A stretch of DNA of 64,000 nt from Candidatus Brocadiaceae bacterium (GTDB lineage: Bacteria; Planctomycetota; Brocadiia; SM23-32), in NCBI GenBank assembly GCA_012728835.1, contig JAAYEJ010000062.1, positions 1 through 64,000 of the forward strand, given 5' to 3'. Shown piece after piece: positions 16,001-23,622 of the stretch (within the stretch, counting starts at the first letter, position 1; each line of letters begins with the position of its first letter). Made by a program: the position numbers and the translations under genes. The notes under the pieces are model-generated. The model had not been told where the DNA came from, ran no database searches, and saw only the letters and a list, made by a program, of their open reading frames with translations.

Positions 16001-17296
16001 CACGGGGCGGGCCTGATCCTGTTCTGCCAGATGGACGTGACCGGGCGCACACAGCAGGACCCGGCGGCGGCCCGGCTGGCCGGCAACCTGATCCGCTATG
16101 TGGGCGGGTGGGAAGCGCCCGTCCGGCGCGGCCTCGTCTACGCGGGCGAGGATGCGGGCAGGGCGCATCTGGCGGCCGCGGGGTTCGAGCCGGCGCCGCC
16201 TGGCGCGGACCGCCCGGCGTCCGCCGACGTGCTCGTGACGGGGCCGGGGGCCGGCAAGGAACTGGCGCCGCACGCCGACCGCATCGCCCGGTGGCTGGCG
16301 GCCGGCGGCCGGCTGGTGGTCCTCGGGCAGGATGCCGAGGAGATCGGCTCCTACCTGCCTCTGCAGGTCGCCACCGAGACCCGGCGGTACACGTGCGGCG
16401 CCCTGGCGCCGCCCTCCCCCGCGGCCGCCGTGGCCGGCATCGGCAGTGCAGACCTGCTCGATCGCGCGCCGCGTGAGCGGCCGCTGATCGCGGACGGCGC
16501 ACAGACCCTGGCGGACGGCGTCCTGGCACTGGCCGAACACGCCGATGGGCAGGTCGTCTTCTGCCAGCTCGTTCCGTGGCATTTCGACCACCAGGAATCC
16601 TACAATGTCAAGCCCACGTTCCAGCGCAGCAGCTTCGCGCTGACGCGCCTGCTGGCCAACATGGGCGTCCGGCCGGCCACGCCGCTGCTGCGGAACCTCT
16701 CCAGGCCCCTGCCCCCCAGTTCGATGCTGGACGACGTTCCGGGCGTTGTCTACCTGCAGGCGGGCGACGAACACATCATCCTCCCCTCGACGTGGAAGGG
16801 GCTCCCCCTCGGCGAGGAGGAACCGCCGGAGCACTGGAACGAGACGGGGTTCGACGACGGCGCCTGGCGCGACATCCAGGTCCCCGGGTCCTGGGAGGAC
16901 CAGTTCCCCGACCTGGCCCATCTGAACGGCCAGTTCCTCTACCGGACGGCGTTCGACGTCCCGGCCGAATGGGCGGACCGGGAGGTGACGCTCGTGGTGG
17001 GCGCGGTGGATGACGAGGACTGGACCCACGTCAACGGGCAGTTCGTCGGCTCGTTGACACGCCAGACGCACCCGGACGACTACTACTCGGCCGTCCGCTC
17101 ATACGCCCTGCCCCGCGGCGTCCTGGCCGCCGGGCGGAACACCATTGCCGTGCGAGTCAATGACCTGCGAGGGGCCGGCGGCATGTTCGGCTCGCTGCTG
17201 AAGCGACGGGGCGGAACCGACGAACGCTGGCTCTCGGGCCTGTACGTGGACACGCCCGAACTCCAGGACGATCCCTATCGCTACTACTGCTGGTAG
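13016..17296 (+). CDS. Large exported GH2-like (beta-galactosidase-fold) protein
   Basis: 1426 residues with an N-terminal signal peptide (SITWALCLSVIALGSAQA, then cleavage near SRAQ). The first 650 residues follow glycoside hydrolase family 2: a jelly-roll sugar-binding domain, an Ig-like domain and a TIM barrel. The barrel has the nucleophile-type strand PLFLVEWGAP, but the acid/base segment that is normally NE reads SHNATG. An Ig-like region follows, then a glutamine-amidotransferase-like alpha/beta region (about 840-1250) and a second jelly-roll (about 1300-1426). Start ATG 13016 has GGGGAGG 7 nt upstream; ATGs at 12983 and 12998 do not. Role in polysaccharide binding or cleavage outside the cytoplasm is inferred. 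Confidence 0.85.
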   Translation: MSGSGRSITWALCLSVIALGSAQAPSRAQEILPEGVKVQWDLGRAHRESTVTRERLCVNGLWRWQPAGEDVEAVPADGWGYFKVPGPWPGTRFGRADESQRAYAHPTWADLNLSAVQRAWYEREVAIPAGWAGRRIELCAQYVNASAVVFVDGERAGEIRSRGGRVDLTDACRPGGTPQRLSILVRKGPRGFRGLCGDVYLESTPAGERIEDVRVETSVRQWEIALDTAVSSLRDAETYTLAAEIRDGDAVVKRITGEPFRASALENGRLVVRDAWRPDKLWDTHTPQNQYDLTLSLLDAAGRVLDESHPVRFGFREFRVDGRDVRLNGTRITFFATPLDVGEVSAHAASYQTALKMFRRLQGVGINLMYTHNYSCIPGAHISFDEILRAADDVGMLVSFSQPQFNDYDWEAPDAEATNGYAEDAAWYVRRAQNHPSVIMYSTSHNATGTSQQQNPDYLDSRSAPWPHPDDPALRNDNRARRALRAEAIIRRLDPSRPVYHHSSGNLGGFYTLNCYLNWVPIQERSDWFEVWATRGRKPLFLVEWGAPYTATWSDRRSGSMTPGRGSRQFQVEWGAQFHGDAAYDLTDAEAADPNRRDKNSRNVAGVLALFVAQNWPAFRTWGVPFTNDWNLHYTVFTARRGASDPQPVVDWDDLQKPGYSADFIRTRRWDHGYGEEDWTPDAEGQALIRYNRPVLAYIAGTEPRFTSRDHNFQPGETVDKQLIVINNSRRETLCEYEWSLGLPTPVTVSGACTVQTGEHVRLPIRVALPAALPAGRYELTLKAAFSGGELQEDAFAIEVLPEPPAVGTALRIAVLDPNGETRELLSQMDVSFDSVTADADLAAYDLLIVGKHALTLVNPLPDLSRVQDGLKVLMFEQSNEVLQNRLGFRTQEYALRRVFPRMAGHPALEGLRAEHLRDWRGEGTTVPPRLAVSMEPHGGYPRVQWCGFSVPRAWRAGCLGSVASVLIEKPSAGDFLPILDGGFSLQYAPLLEHRHGAGLILFCQMDVTGRTQQDPAAARLAGNLIRYVGGWEAPVRRGLVYAGEDAGRAHLAAAGFEPAPPGADRPASADVLVTGPGAGKELAPHADRIARWLAAGGRLVVLGQDAEEIGSYLPLQVATETRRYTCGALAPPSPAAAVAGIGSADLLDRAPRERPLIADGAQTLADGVLALAEHADGQVVFCQLVPWHFDHQESYNVKPTFQRSSFALTRLLANMGVRPATPLLRNLSRPLPPSSMLDDVPGVVYLQAGDEHIILPSTWKGLPLGEEEPPEHWNETGFDDGAWRDIQVPGSWEDQFPDLAHLNGQFLYRTAFDVPAEWADREVTLVVGAVDDEDWTHVNGQFVGSLTRQTHPDDYYSAVRSYALPRGVLAAGRNTIAVRVNDLRGAGGMFGSLLKRRGGTDERWLSGLYVDTPELQDDPYRYYCW

Positions 17297-17475
17297 GCGG
17301 GGATGCTCTGCAGGACGGGCGAGCCCGGAACACGCATGCGACCCTCCGGATCGTGTGCCGCCCGCCCGGCCGGCACGGCGGCCGGCGCCTGAATAGGAAT
17401 GGACTGCGGCGCTCTGCCGCGCACCGGTCTGCCCCGGGTGCAGGTGAAGAACACCGTCGGAAGGCAGAGCCGGGC

Positions 17476-17503
17476 TTGACATGGCCGGTCACGGGCATAC
17501 AAT
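17476..17503 (+). promoter_or_regulatory. Strong sigma70-type promoter candidate
   Basis: Perfect TTGACA (17476-17481), a 16-nt spacer and TACAAT (17498-17503, 5 of 6). Transcription would start near 17510, giving a leader of about 270 nt to the HepT-like gene, or about 40 nt to the small ORF at 17548. The preceding 180 bp (17297-17475) show nothing else. Confidence 0.6.
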
Positions 17504-17547
17504 GTCCGGTGAGTCATCGCAGTTGTCGGGAGGACGGGAGGTTCTGG

Positions 17548-17775
17548 ATGGGACTGGCATCCAGCGCCCAGGGGCAGGACAGCCGGATCCTGCAGGCTGA
17601 GTCTGCAGAATTCATAGGTCCGATACAGCACAGGAACGGCGCCTGCCCGGCACATACGCGGACGGTTCGTCCGTCGGCCAGCCGCGGGAGGTCGGGCGGG
17701 GGCGCCCTTCGAAGCGAACCGGGCGAAGCAGACGGAAGGGGGTTGTACGCACCGCAACAGGAGGGGGAGGGCTGA
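17548..17775 (+). CDS. Doubtful 75-residue small ORF ahead of the HepT-like gene
   Basis: ATG 17548 is preceded by GGGAGG at 6-nt spacing and lies about 45 nt after a strong promoter. The frame ends at TGA 17773-17775, only 2 nt before the next ATG, which looks like an operon. The predicted peptide is Gly/Arg/Ser-rich with no domain, and its codon third positions look less GC-biased than neighbouring genes. The stretch could equally be a structured 5' leader. It does not resemble a MntA nucleotidyltransferase, the usual partner of HepT. Confidence 0.3.
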   Translation: MGLASSAQGQDSRILQAESAEFIGPIQHRNGACPAHTRTVRPSASRGRSGGGALRSEPGEADGRGLYAPQQEGEG

Positions 17776-17777
17776 CG

Positions 17778-18122
17778 ATGGCATCCGACGACCATTATCT
17801 GACGTGCCTCAACCAGTCGATGGGGCACATCCTGGAGACCGTGAAGCACGGGCTGACGTCGCTGATGGACTCGGTGACCGTTCGGGACGCAACGCTGTGG
17901 AACGTCCATCTGATCAGCTACGGGGCGCGGCACCTCTCGGAGGAGAGGAAGGCGGCGCACCCGGAGATCGACTGGGACGCCCTCGGGCAGCTCTCCGGCC
18001 GGCTGATCGGCCGCGATCCCTGGTCGGTCGAGCTGAACAACGTGGCGGCCTTCGTGGAGAACGACCTCCCCGCCCTGCGAGAGCGCCTGCAGCGCCTGCT
18101 GGCCGCCCGCTGGTCCAAGTAA
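17778..18122 (+). CDS. HepT-like (DUF86) protein lacking the catalytic motif
   Basis: 114 residues, all-helical. The segment LISYGARHLSEERKAAHPEIDWDALGQLSGRL closely follows HepT/DUF86 proteins, which are RNase-like toxins neutralised by MntA. In HepT the core motif is R-x4-6-H-x-Y. Here the same place reads SGRLIGRDPW, so both the His and the Tyr are missing, and no nucleotidyltransferase gene is adjacent. It is therefore probably an inactive or repurposed member. A GGAGGGGGAGGG ribosome site precedes ATG 17778. It converges with the serpin gene (13-nt gap). Confidence 0.65.
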   Translation: MASDDHYLTCLNQSMGHILETVKHGLTSLMDSVTVRDATLWNVHLISYGARHLSEERKAAHPEIDWDALGQLSGRLIGRDPWSVELNNVAAFVENDLPALRERLQRLLAARWSK

Positions 18123-18135
18123 CGCCCGGGCCGGA

Positions 18136-19386
18136 TCAGTCCGCCTGCGACGGGTCGGCCAGCCGGCCCATGAACAGGACGGCGTCCGTCGGCCTGTGCC
18201 GGATCAGCAGGATGAAGGGATGGTCGGCGCGGAAGGTCACGGGCGGCGCCGGAGCGGCCCGCAGCCCCATGACCACGACCGTGGCGGCCGCCGCCTCGGT
18301 CCCCTGCTCGTTCACGTCCACGAACGCCTTGTGCAGCACGGCAGAGATGCGCAGGTCCCGCCCGCCCGTCATCCCCGAGAAGTCCGCCGACTGCACGCTG
18401 AACGCATCGGTCATGCCCATCGCCTCAAGCACCTCGCCCAGGCCGACGGCCCGCGTCAGCTTGAACTTCGGCAGCGTCACGTCCACCTCACGACTCCGCA
18501 GTCCCGCCGTCCACTCGGCCAGGGCCTCCGGCGTCAGGGCCGCCTCCAGCGCCGGCAGTCCCCCGCGGCCGCGCGGCAGAAGCACCACCATCGACAGCGC
18601 CTCGCCCGCATACGGCAGCTCGAGCACCTGGCACTGCGCAGACTCGCCGTACGCCAGCGACCGCGTCTGACGCATCATCGGCGCCGCCACGCCCTCCTCC
18701 GGCGTTGTCCAGAAGACGCCCTCGGTTGTGACGCCCTCCTCGAACGGATGCAGCCAGTCGCCCTTGAAGTAGATGGCGTTGGCCAGCACCAGCCGCGTCA
18801 GGGCGTTCAGCACGCCGGCCGGAACGAGGTCCGTGATCCTCTCCCGGGTCTGTTCGGACACCCAGTCGTTGATCTGCTTGCGCGCGGCTTCGGCGGCGTC
18901 CACGAAGTCGACCTGGTGAAGCGGCGCGGCGTAGTGCCCGTCCAGCGTCTGCAGGAACTCCGGCACAAAGGCGTAGCCCGACTGTCCCCAGAGCGCGTTG
19001 GCGATGCGCAGTTCGCAACCCTCGGCCTCCGTCGCACGCCCGATCTGCTCGATGAGCCGTCCATACGCCGGATGCAGCCGCGCGGCCGGCAGCGTGAAGT
19101 GCAGCACGTCCGCCATCTGCGCCGCCGTGTTCCCGGCCGCGCCGGCGTAGGTCATCGCCAGGGCGGTCGAGATGCTGTAGGGCGAGAAGAAGAGGTTGCC
19201 CTCCTCGGGCCGCAGCCGCGCGTAGAGGTCCACCGCGAACGCATTGACGCCGGCGGCAACCACAGACGTGTCCGCCGCCGCATCGGCCGCCGCCGCCTGC
19301 GCCCGGACGGCCGGCGCCCCGGCCGCAGCCCCCAAAGCCAGGACCGCCAGCAACAGCACCGTCCCGCGCCTCGTCTTCCGTGTCAT
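18136..19386 (-). CDS. Secreted serpin (serine protease inhibitor)
   Basis: 416 residues with a signal peptide (LLLAVLALGAAAGAPAVRAQA) and a complete serpin fold: NLFFSPYSISTALAMTYAGA near the start, LVLANAIYFKGDW in the middle and HPFILLIRHRPTDAVLFMGR at the end. The hinge reads EQGTEAAAAT, the small-residue pattern of inhibitory serpins. Counting 17 residues from the hinge Glu puts Arg at P1 (GLR-AAP), which predicts inhibition of trypsin-like proteases; that is inference. AAGGAAAGG precedes the ATG. It lies 60 nt downstream of the VIT/vWA gene, probably in one operon of exported proteins. Confidence 0.92.
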   Translation of the reverse strand: MTRKTRRGTVLLLAVLALGAAAGAPAVRAQAAAADAAADTSVVAAGVNAFAVDLYARLRPEEGNLFFSPYSISTALAMTYAGAAGNTAAQMADVLHFTLPAARLHPAYGRLIEQIGRATEAEGCELRIANALWGQSGYAFVPEFLQTLDGHYAAPLHQVDFVDAAEAARKQINDWVSEQTRERITDLVPAGVLNALTRLVLANAIYFKGDWLHPFEEGVTTEGVFWTTPEEGVAAPMMRQTRSLAYGESAQCQVLELPYAGEALSMVVLLPRGRGGLPALEAALTPEALAEWTAGLRSREVDVTLPKFKLTRAVGLGEVLEAMGMTDAFSVQSADFSGMTGGRDLRISAVLHKAFVDVNEQGTEAAAATVVVMGLRAAPAPPVTFRADHPFILLIRHRPTDAVLFMGRLADPSQAD

Positions 19387-19446
19387 CGCGTCCTTTCCTT
19401 CCGTGCCTTCGGGCTCCGGCCGAACCTCTCCCCGGCGACCGGTCGC

Positions 19447-22407
19447 TCAGAACTCGATCTCTCCCACGGTCACCGTCTCCTGGGCGCTTCGGAGCCGAAG
19501 CGTCAGCGAGCGGCGCTGTTCGTTCGGTCGGCCGTAGTTCAGAAAGACCTCGGCCTGCACCGTGACCGCTCCGGCCAGCTCCGGGGCCGAGCTGCCGTAG
19601 TAGTTCGCCTCGATCCTGTAGGACCCGACCATCGCCTTGCGGACGATGTACTCCTCCGGGCCGTAACCGTCCGTGAAGTCCCTCGACAGATTCCCGCCGA
19701 TCGTCGTCCTCGGATGCCCGTAGTAGGCCTTCTCCCCCGACGGCTCGGTCACCCACAGGTCGATGTCGGTCAGGTCCGCGTCCCAGGTCAGGACGATGCG
19801 CACGTCGACGTCCAGCAGCGTGATAAACCGCGCATCCGCCGCGAACTCCCCGACCCCGGCCGCCCGCGCCAGGGGGATCAGCCGGTTGAGTTCCACCAGC
19901 GCAACCAGCTCGATCCCGTCGAAGCGGTCCCACTCCCCCGCCACGACCTGCCAGAGCAGGTCGACGGCCCGGGCGTAGTCGCCCTGAGGATCCACGGCCC
20001 CGTCCTGCCCCGCGCGGCGTGCCAGCACCAGCGCCAGGTCCCGGTGCGACTGCGGCTCTTCCGGCCGGAACCGCAGCACGTCCTCGAAGACCCGGGCGCT
20101 CAGGTCCAACTCGTCCAGTTGGGCCAGCCTGTGGCCGAGCACCCGCAGCAGGGGCGCGCTCTCCAGCTCCAGCTCCGCGACGTTGGACAGCACCTGCATG
20201 CCCATCTCGCCGTGGCCGGCCTGGAAGAAGAAGTCCGCGCAGTCCAGGAAGAACGCCGGTGAATCCGCGTAGTCCTGCCGCCGGCCCATGTAGACCGCGA
20301 CGGCCTCGTCCTGTGGGGCGACGCGGAGCGCCTCCAGGTACGGCGTGCCGGGGTCCCAGGGCTGGATCAAGATCACGGGCTCGGCCGCCCCGGGGGCACC
20401 CGCGTCGCCGGCCGGCTCCTCGTCGCCAAGCTCGGCGGCCTCCTCCCGGAGCGAAGCGAGTGCCGCTGTCGGCCGCGCGTCCGCTGCCGCGGCCACAGCC
20501 GTCCCACCGCGACCGCCGGGAATCCTGCTAAAGAGGGGCACGTCCGGTTCGGCCCCCTCGGGCTCCCCGGCCGTCGTCTCTGCCGGCTCGTCGCGGAAGC
20601 CCGCCGGGTAGACGAACTCCTTTGTGCACCAGGCCACCTTCTCCTGCCAACGCGCCAGTACGTCGTCGAGCTTCGCCTTGCGCTCGGCGGCCTTCGCGCT
20701 GACCGTCTCTCGCATCCGTGCCTCGTACTGGGCGCGCATCTCGGGCAGCGACTCGGGCGGGGTGATGCCGTGCTCCAGGTACTGCGCCAGGCTCTCGAGC
20801 ACGATCAGCGACGTGCCGGGCGTGGCCAGCCCGAACCTCCGGCCGGTCGACAGGATCTCCTCGGCGTTTCCGTCCGGGTCGGCCAGAAGGTCCTGCAGAT
20901 GGTTCTGCGCCCAGAACCGTGCCAGCAGGTCGCCCTCCACGGCTTCGCCGGCCGAGACGACGTGCCGGGCCGTATGGACGGCCACGCCGTCGACCCCGTA
21001 GGTCAGGGCGACCTCCGCAGCGGCGCCCAGCAGGCGGCCGACCACGGTGACCCGCCCCTGCACCGGCGCGTTGTCGCCCGGGTATGCGTCTGCGATCGCG
21101 TCGGCGCGCACGGACAGCAGCGCCAAACGGGCCTGGCGCAGGACGGCGACGGCGGCGTGCACGTCAATCCGGCTCAGGTTCAGATACTCGCCGCCCGTGC
21201 GCCGGGCCAGGTGCCGCAGGAACGGATGGTCGGCGGCGGCGTCGGACGAGACCGCGTAGACCGGCCGCCCGAACTCCGGCCGGCCGCGGACCCCGAAGTT
21301 CCCGTTGCCGTCGGAGAACAGCAGGTAGACGTCCGGTTCGCGCTCGTCGGCCGCCGGGTTCAGGCAGGCGATGTTCGTCCCGCCGTCGTACAGAACCCCT
21401 TCGAGGGCGGCCACGAGTTCCGCGCAGTCGCCGTTGCGGATCACATAGGGCCGGGCGGGCGCCGCAGCGTTGCGGAACACCACCAGGTCGGCCTGCACCT
21501 CCGTGTCGCGAAGCTCTGCGAAGTAGGCGCGCAGCAGCGCGATCTCCCGGGCGCGGTCCGTCCGTCCGCGCGAGCCCGAGGCGTCCCACAGTATCCGCAC
21601 ACGGCCCGGCGCAGCCTTCGGCGGCCGTTCGGGCTCAGGAGGCACGTCGCGGATGCAGAAGTAGACCTCGCCCCCCGGCGCCGTCTCCACCAGCACGCTC
21701 GGCGCCCTCACGTCGGGCAGCAGCAGGACCAGGTCCTCGGCCAGGGCGGCATTCTCCAGGCGGGCCTCGGCCACGAAGCCCTCCTGCCACCGTGCGAAGT
21801 CCAGGCCGGCCGGCCCTCCCTGCCGCACGACCGGCATGGCCTCCGCCTTGACCACCTGGACCCGCAGGCGCGCCTCGCCGACCGGTTCCCTGAAGTTCAG
21901 CGGCAGGTAGTAGGCCGGCCCGTCCGGCCCGTCCACGACCTCGCTCAGGTACCTCACCATCACGGTGCGGCGGCCCCGGGCCGGGATGGGAAACACCCGG
22001 GTCCGGAAGTTGCTGCCCCGCACCCACTCCAGAAGCCCGGGATCGATGCCCTGGCGTACGATCTTCTCGAAGACCTCCCGGCCTTTGCGGCGCTCGACCA
22101 CCACGCCGTCGACCATGACGCCCTCGACGTCCAGGGCGTAGCCGCTGACGGTCGCGCCCTCCGGCAGGGGGAAGTACAGGTCGCCGGCCAGTGCGCGGTC
22201 ATGGGGGTTGGCGAACGTCAGCGTCAGGCGTGTCTCCGCGATGGAACCGAAGACGCGGGCCTCGACGTCGACCCGGGAGATCGCCAGGGACGCGGGGCCG
22301 GCGGCGCCGGCCGACGCCGCATCGACGAACAGCGCCGGCGGCACCTCCTGTGCGCCGGCCACCGAGCCCAGGAAGACCGCCAGACACGCCATCCGCAATG
22401 CCCTCAT
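19447..22407 (-). CDS. Exported VIT / von Willebrand A / DUF2135 protein
   Basis: 986 residues. A signal peptide (MRALRMACLAVFLGSVAGA) is followed by a VIT domain (about 25-160; ISRVDVEARVFGSIAETRL, EKIVRQGIDPGLLEWVRG) as in inter-alpha-trypsin inhibitor heavy chains. A vWA domain has the metal site DASGS. A helical, TPR-like region comes next, and the C-terminal DUF2135-type domain includes TWDADLTDIDLWVTEPSG and YYGHPRTTIGG. Such proteins are exported adhesion or scaffold proteins; the ligand is unknown. The start at 22407 has GGAGG 8 nt upstream; the longer reading to 22479 would place 24 residues ahead of the signal peptide. Pairing with a serpin downstream is unusual and suggests a shared extracellular role. 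Confidence 0.88.
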   Translation of the reverse strand: MRALRMACLAVFLGSVAGAQEVPPALFVDAASAGAAGPASLAISRVDVEARVFGSIAETRLTLTFANPHDRALAGDLYFPLPEGATVSGYALDVEGVMVDGVVVERRKGREVFEKIVRQGIDPGLLEWVRGSNFRTRVFPIPARGRRTVMVRYLSEVVDGPDGPAYYLPLNFREPVGEARLRVQVVKAEAMPVVRQGGPAGLDFARWQEGFVAEARLENAALAEDLVLLLPDVRAPSVLVETAPGGEVYFCIRDVPPEPERPPKAAPGRVRILWDASGSRGRTDRAREIALLRAYFAELRDTEVQADLVVFRNAAAPARPYVIRNGDCAELVAALEGVLYDGGTNIACLNPAADEREPDVYLLFSDGNGNFGVRGRPEFGRPVYAVSSDAAADHPFLRHLARRTGGEYLNLSRIDVHAAVAVLRQARLALLSVRADAIADAYPGDNAPVQGRVTVVGRLLGAAAEVALTYGVDGVAVHTARHVVSAGEAVEGDLLARFWAQNHLQDLLADPDGNAEEILSTGRRFGLATPGTSLIVLESLAQYLEHGITPPESLPEMRAQYEARMRETVSAKAAERKAKLDDVLARWQEKVAWCTKEFVYPAGFRDEPAETTAGEPEGAEPDVPLFSRIPGGRGGTAVAAAADARPTAALASLREEAAELGDEEPAGDAGAPGAAEPVILIQPWDPGTPYLEALRVAPQDEAVAVYMGRRQDYADSPAFFLDCADFFFQAGHGEMGMQVLSNVAELELESAPLLRVLGHRLAQLDELDLSARVFEDVLRFRPEEPQSHRDLALVLARRAGQDGAVDPQGDYARAVDLLWQVVAGEWDRFDGIELVALVELNRLIPLARAAGVGEFAADARFITLLDVDVRIVLTWDADLTDIDLWVTEPSGEKAYYGHPRTTIGGNLSRDFTDGYGPEEYIVRKAMVGSYRIEANYYGSSAPELAGAVTVQAEVFLNYGRPNEQRRSLTLRLRSAQETVTVGEIEF

Positions 22408-22524
22408 CGTCCGAACCTCCCGAGTCAGAGTCAGGCCGTGCGCTTCGTGTGCCGCCCATCTTGGATGAGTGGCGACCACCCCGGGTTCCCGGGAATCCCC
22501 CCGCTACCGTCGTGGGCCACAATC

Positions 22525-22962
22525 CTACGAGGCGTCGCCGGCCTCTTCGGGGCTCGGCCGTAAGGGAGCGGACTCCTCGGCCGACGGCCCCTTGACCGGC
22601 CACGAGAACGTGAAGGGCCGCCAGATGCTGGCCGGACCATACGTGCGGAAGACGTCCTCGTACTCCATCTGGCCCATCACCCACTGGATGTCGAGCGCCA
22701 GCCCCTTGGCGAAGCCGAAGACCGGGCCCGTGGCGAAGCCGACCGGCCCCAGGACGACCGCGTTCAGCGAGTGCAGGACGGGCACCTCGTCGAACCGCTC
22801 CCGGTTGGCGCGGTAGTTCTCCGCCGGACAGTCGATGGCGTTGGTCACCGCGCCCGTGACCGTGCCCGTGACCGTGGCGCAGCCGGCTCCTGCGCACAGA
22901 CCCACTGCGAGCGCGGCGATGGCCATAACGCGGCTCGCGCGACCGATCGTGCTCCGAATCAT
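22525..22962 (-). CDS. Small putative lipoprotein, function unknown
   Basis: 145 residues. The N-terminus has a hydrophobic stretch (VMAIAALAVGLCAGAGC) ending in a plausible lipobox cysteine, followed by a VTGTVTGAVTNAIDCPAENYR segment. The mature part contains a Gly-rich hydrophobic run (VVLGPVGFATGPVFGFAKGLALD) and ends in a charged, Pro-rich tail. It is probably lipid-anchored in the envelope. It precedes the VIT/vWA gene by 117 nt on the same strand. No family is recognised. Confidence 0.7.
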   Translation of the reverse strand: MIRSTIGRASRVMAIAALAVGLCAGAGCATVTGTVTGAVTNAIDCPAENYRANRERFDEVPVLHSLNAVVLGPVGFATGPVFGFAKGLALDIQWVMGQMEYEDVFRTYGPASIWRPFTFSWPVKGPSAEESAPLRPSPEEAGDAS

Positions 22963-23021
22963 CCCGCCTCCTCCTGACGATGGACTGAAGTCCCGTGACT
23001 CATCAGAGTATCATCCCAGCC

Positions 23022-23091
23022 GGGCGGATGCACTCGCCGGGCAACGCATCCGCCCCAACGACAATGGGTAGCGCGGCCGTCCTCGGCCGCG
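23022..23091. repeat. Two perfect GC-rich stem-loops upstream of the lipoprotein gene
   Basis: The first hairpin pairs 22-31 with 46-55 of the 23,000 block (10 bp, 14-nt loop). The second pairs 23072-23079 with 23084-23091 (8 bp, loop TCCT). The second resembles the stem-loop at 28517-28536 in layout (8-bp stem, 4-nt loop of type YCCT) and lies next to the tandem array. No run of T follows, so a classic intrinsic terminator is unlikely. Confidence 0.5.
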
Positions 23092-23152
23092 GGGAAGCCG
23101 GTGCGCGCACACACCCCGGGCGGGGACGACCCGGGCGACCCGGCGTTGGAGG

Positions 23153-23500
23153 GGCACGCTCCGTCGTGCCCGCTCCTGCAATGACAGGCCGCTGGCCATC
23201 CCCGGCCGCGACGGAGCGCGGCCCTCCACCGGCACGCTCCGTCGTGCCCGCTCCCGCAATGACAGGCCGCTCGCCATCCCCGGCCGCGACGGAGCGCGGC
23301 CCTCCACCGGCACGCGCCGTCGTGCCCGCTCCCGCAATGACGGGCCGCTCGCCATCCCCGGCCGCGACGGAGCGCGGCCCTCCACCGGCACGCTCCGTCG
23401 TGCCCGCTCCTGCAATGACAGGCCGCTCGCCATCCCCGGCCGCGACGGAGCGCGGCCCTCCACCGGCACGCTCCGTCGTGCCCGCCCGGGCAATCCCGGC
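23153..23500. repeat. 78-bp tandem repeat, four full copies and one partial
   Basis: Units begin at 23153, 23231, 23309, 23387 and 23465, exactly 78 bp apart; the fifth diverges after about 22 bp. Copies differ at only a few positions. Each unit contains a 10-bp inverted repeat (CGCTCCGTCG at unit positions 5-14, CGACGGAGCG at 57-66; one mismatch in the third unit), so each can fold into a hairpin. Because 78 is a multiple of 3, open frames run through in several phases, giving repetitive peptides, but none has support as a gene. It lies between the lipoprotein and MATE genes, which diverge. Direct contiguity with no spacers excludes CRISPR. Confidence 0.9.
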
Positions 23501-23527
23501 CGAGACGGCGCCGTTCACCACGTCCTC

Positions 23528-23556
23528 TTGTGCCGGAGGCCCGGGTCGGGGATAAT
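23528..23556 (+). promoter_or_regulatory. Candidate promoter for the MATE transporter
   Basis: TTGTGC (23528-23533), a 17-nt spacer and GATAAT (23551-23556, 5 of 6). It supports translation from GTG 23623, about 60 nt after the predicted transcription start, rather than from a codon inside the promoter. Confidence 0.45.
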
Positions 23557-23622
23557 CCGATGGTCTGCCGGGTGTCGCGGCCCGGCCCCTCCTTTCTGGC
23601 CCCCGATCGCTGGGAGTCCTCC

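Noticed and set aside
13025-17071. Open frame of 1348 codons on the minus strand opposite the GH2-like gene
   Set aside because: It mirrors the coding strand of a well-supported gene, has no domain, and arises from the high GC content and codon bias.
17510-17777. Known riboswitch or 6S, SRP, RNase P or tmRNA in the leader before the HepT-like gene
   Set aside because: None of the conserved core sequences of these RNAs could be found by eye.
20770-22563. Plus-strand frame of 597 codons opposite the VIT/vWA gene
   Set aside because: Repetitive composition and position opposite a clear signal-peptide protein.
23153-23500. CRISPR array
   Set aside because: Repeats are directly contiguous with no unique spacers, and no cas gene is near.
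23003-23521. Repetitive peptides encoded in several frames of the tandem array
   Set aside because: The 78-bp unit keeps frames open automatically; no ribosome site or conserved start supports expression.
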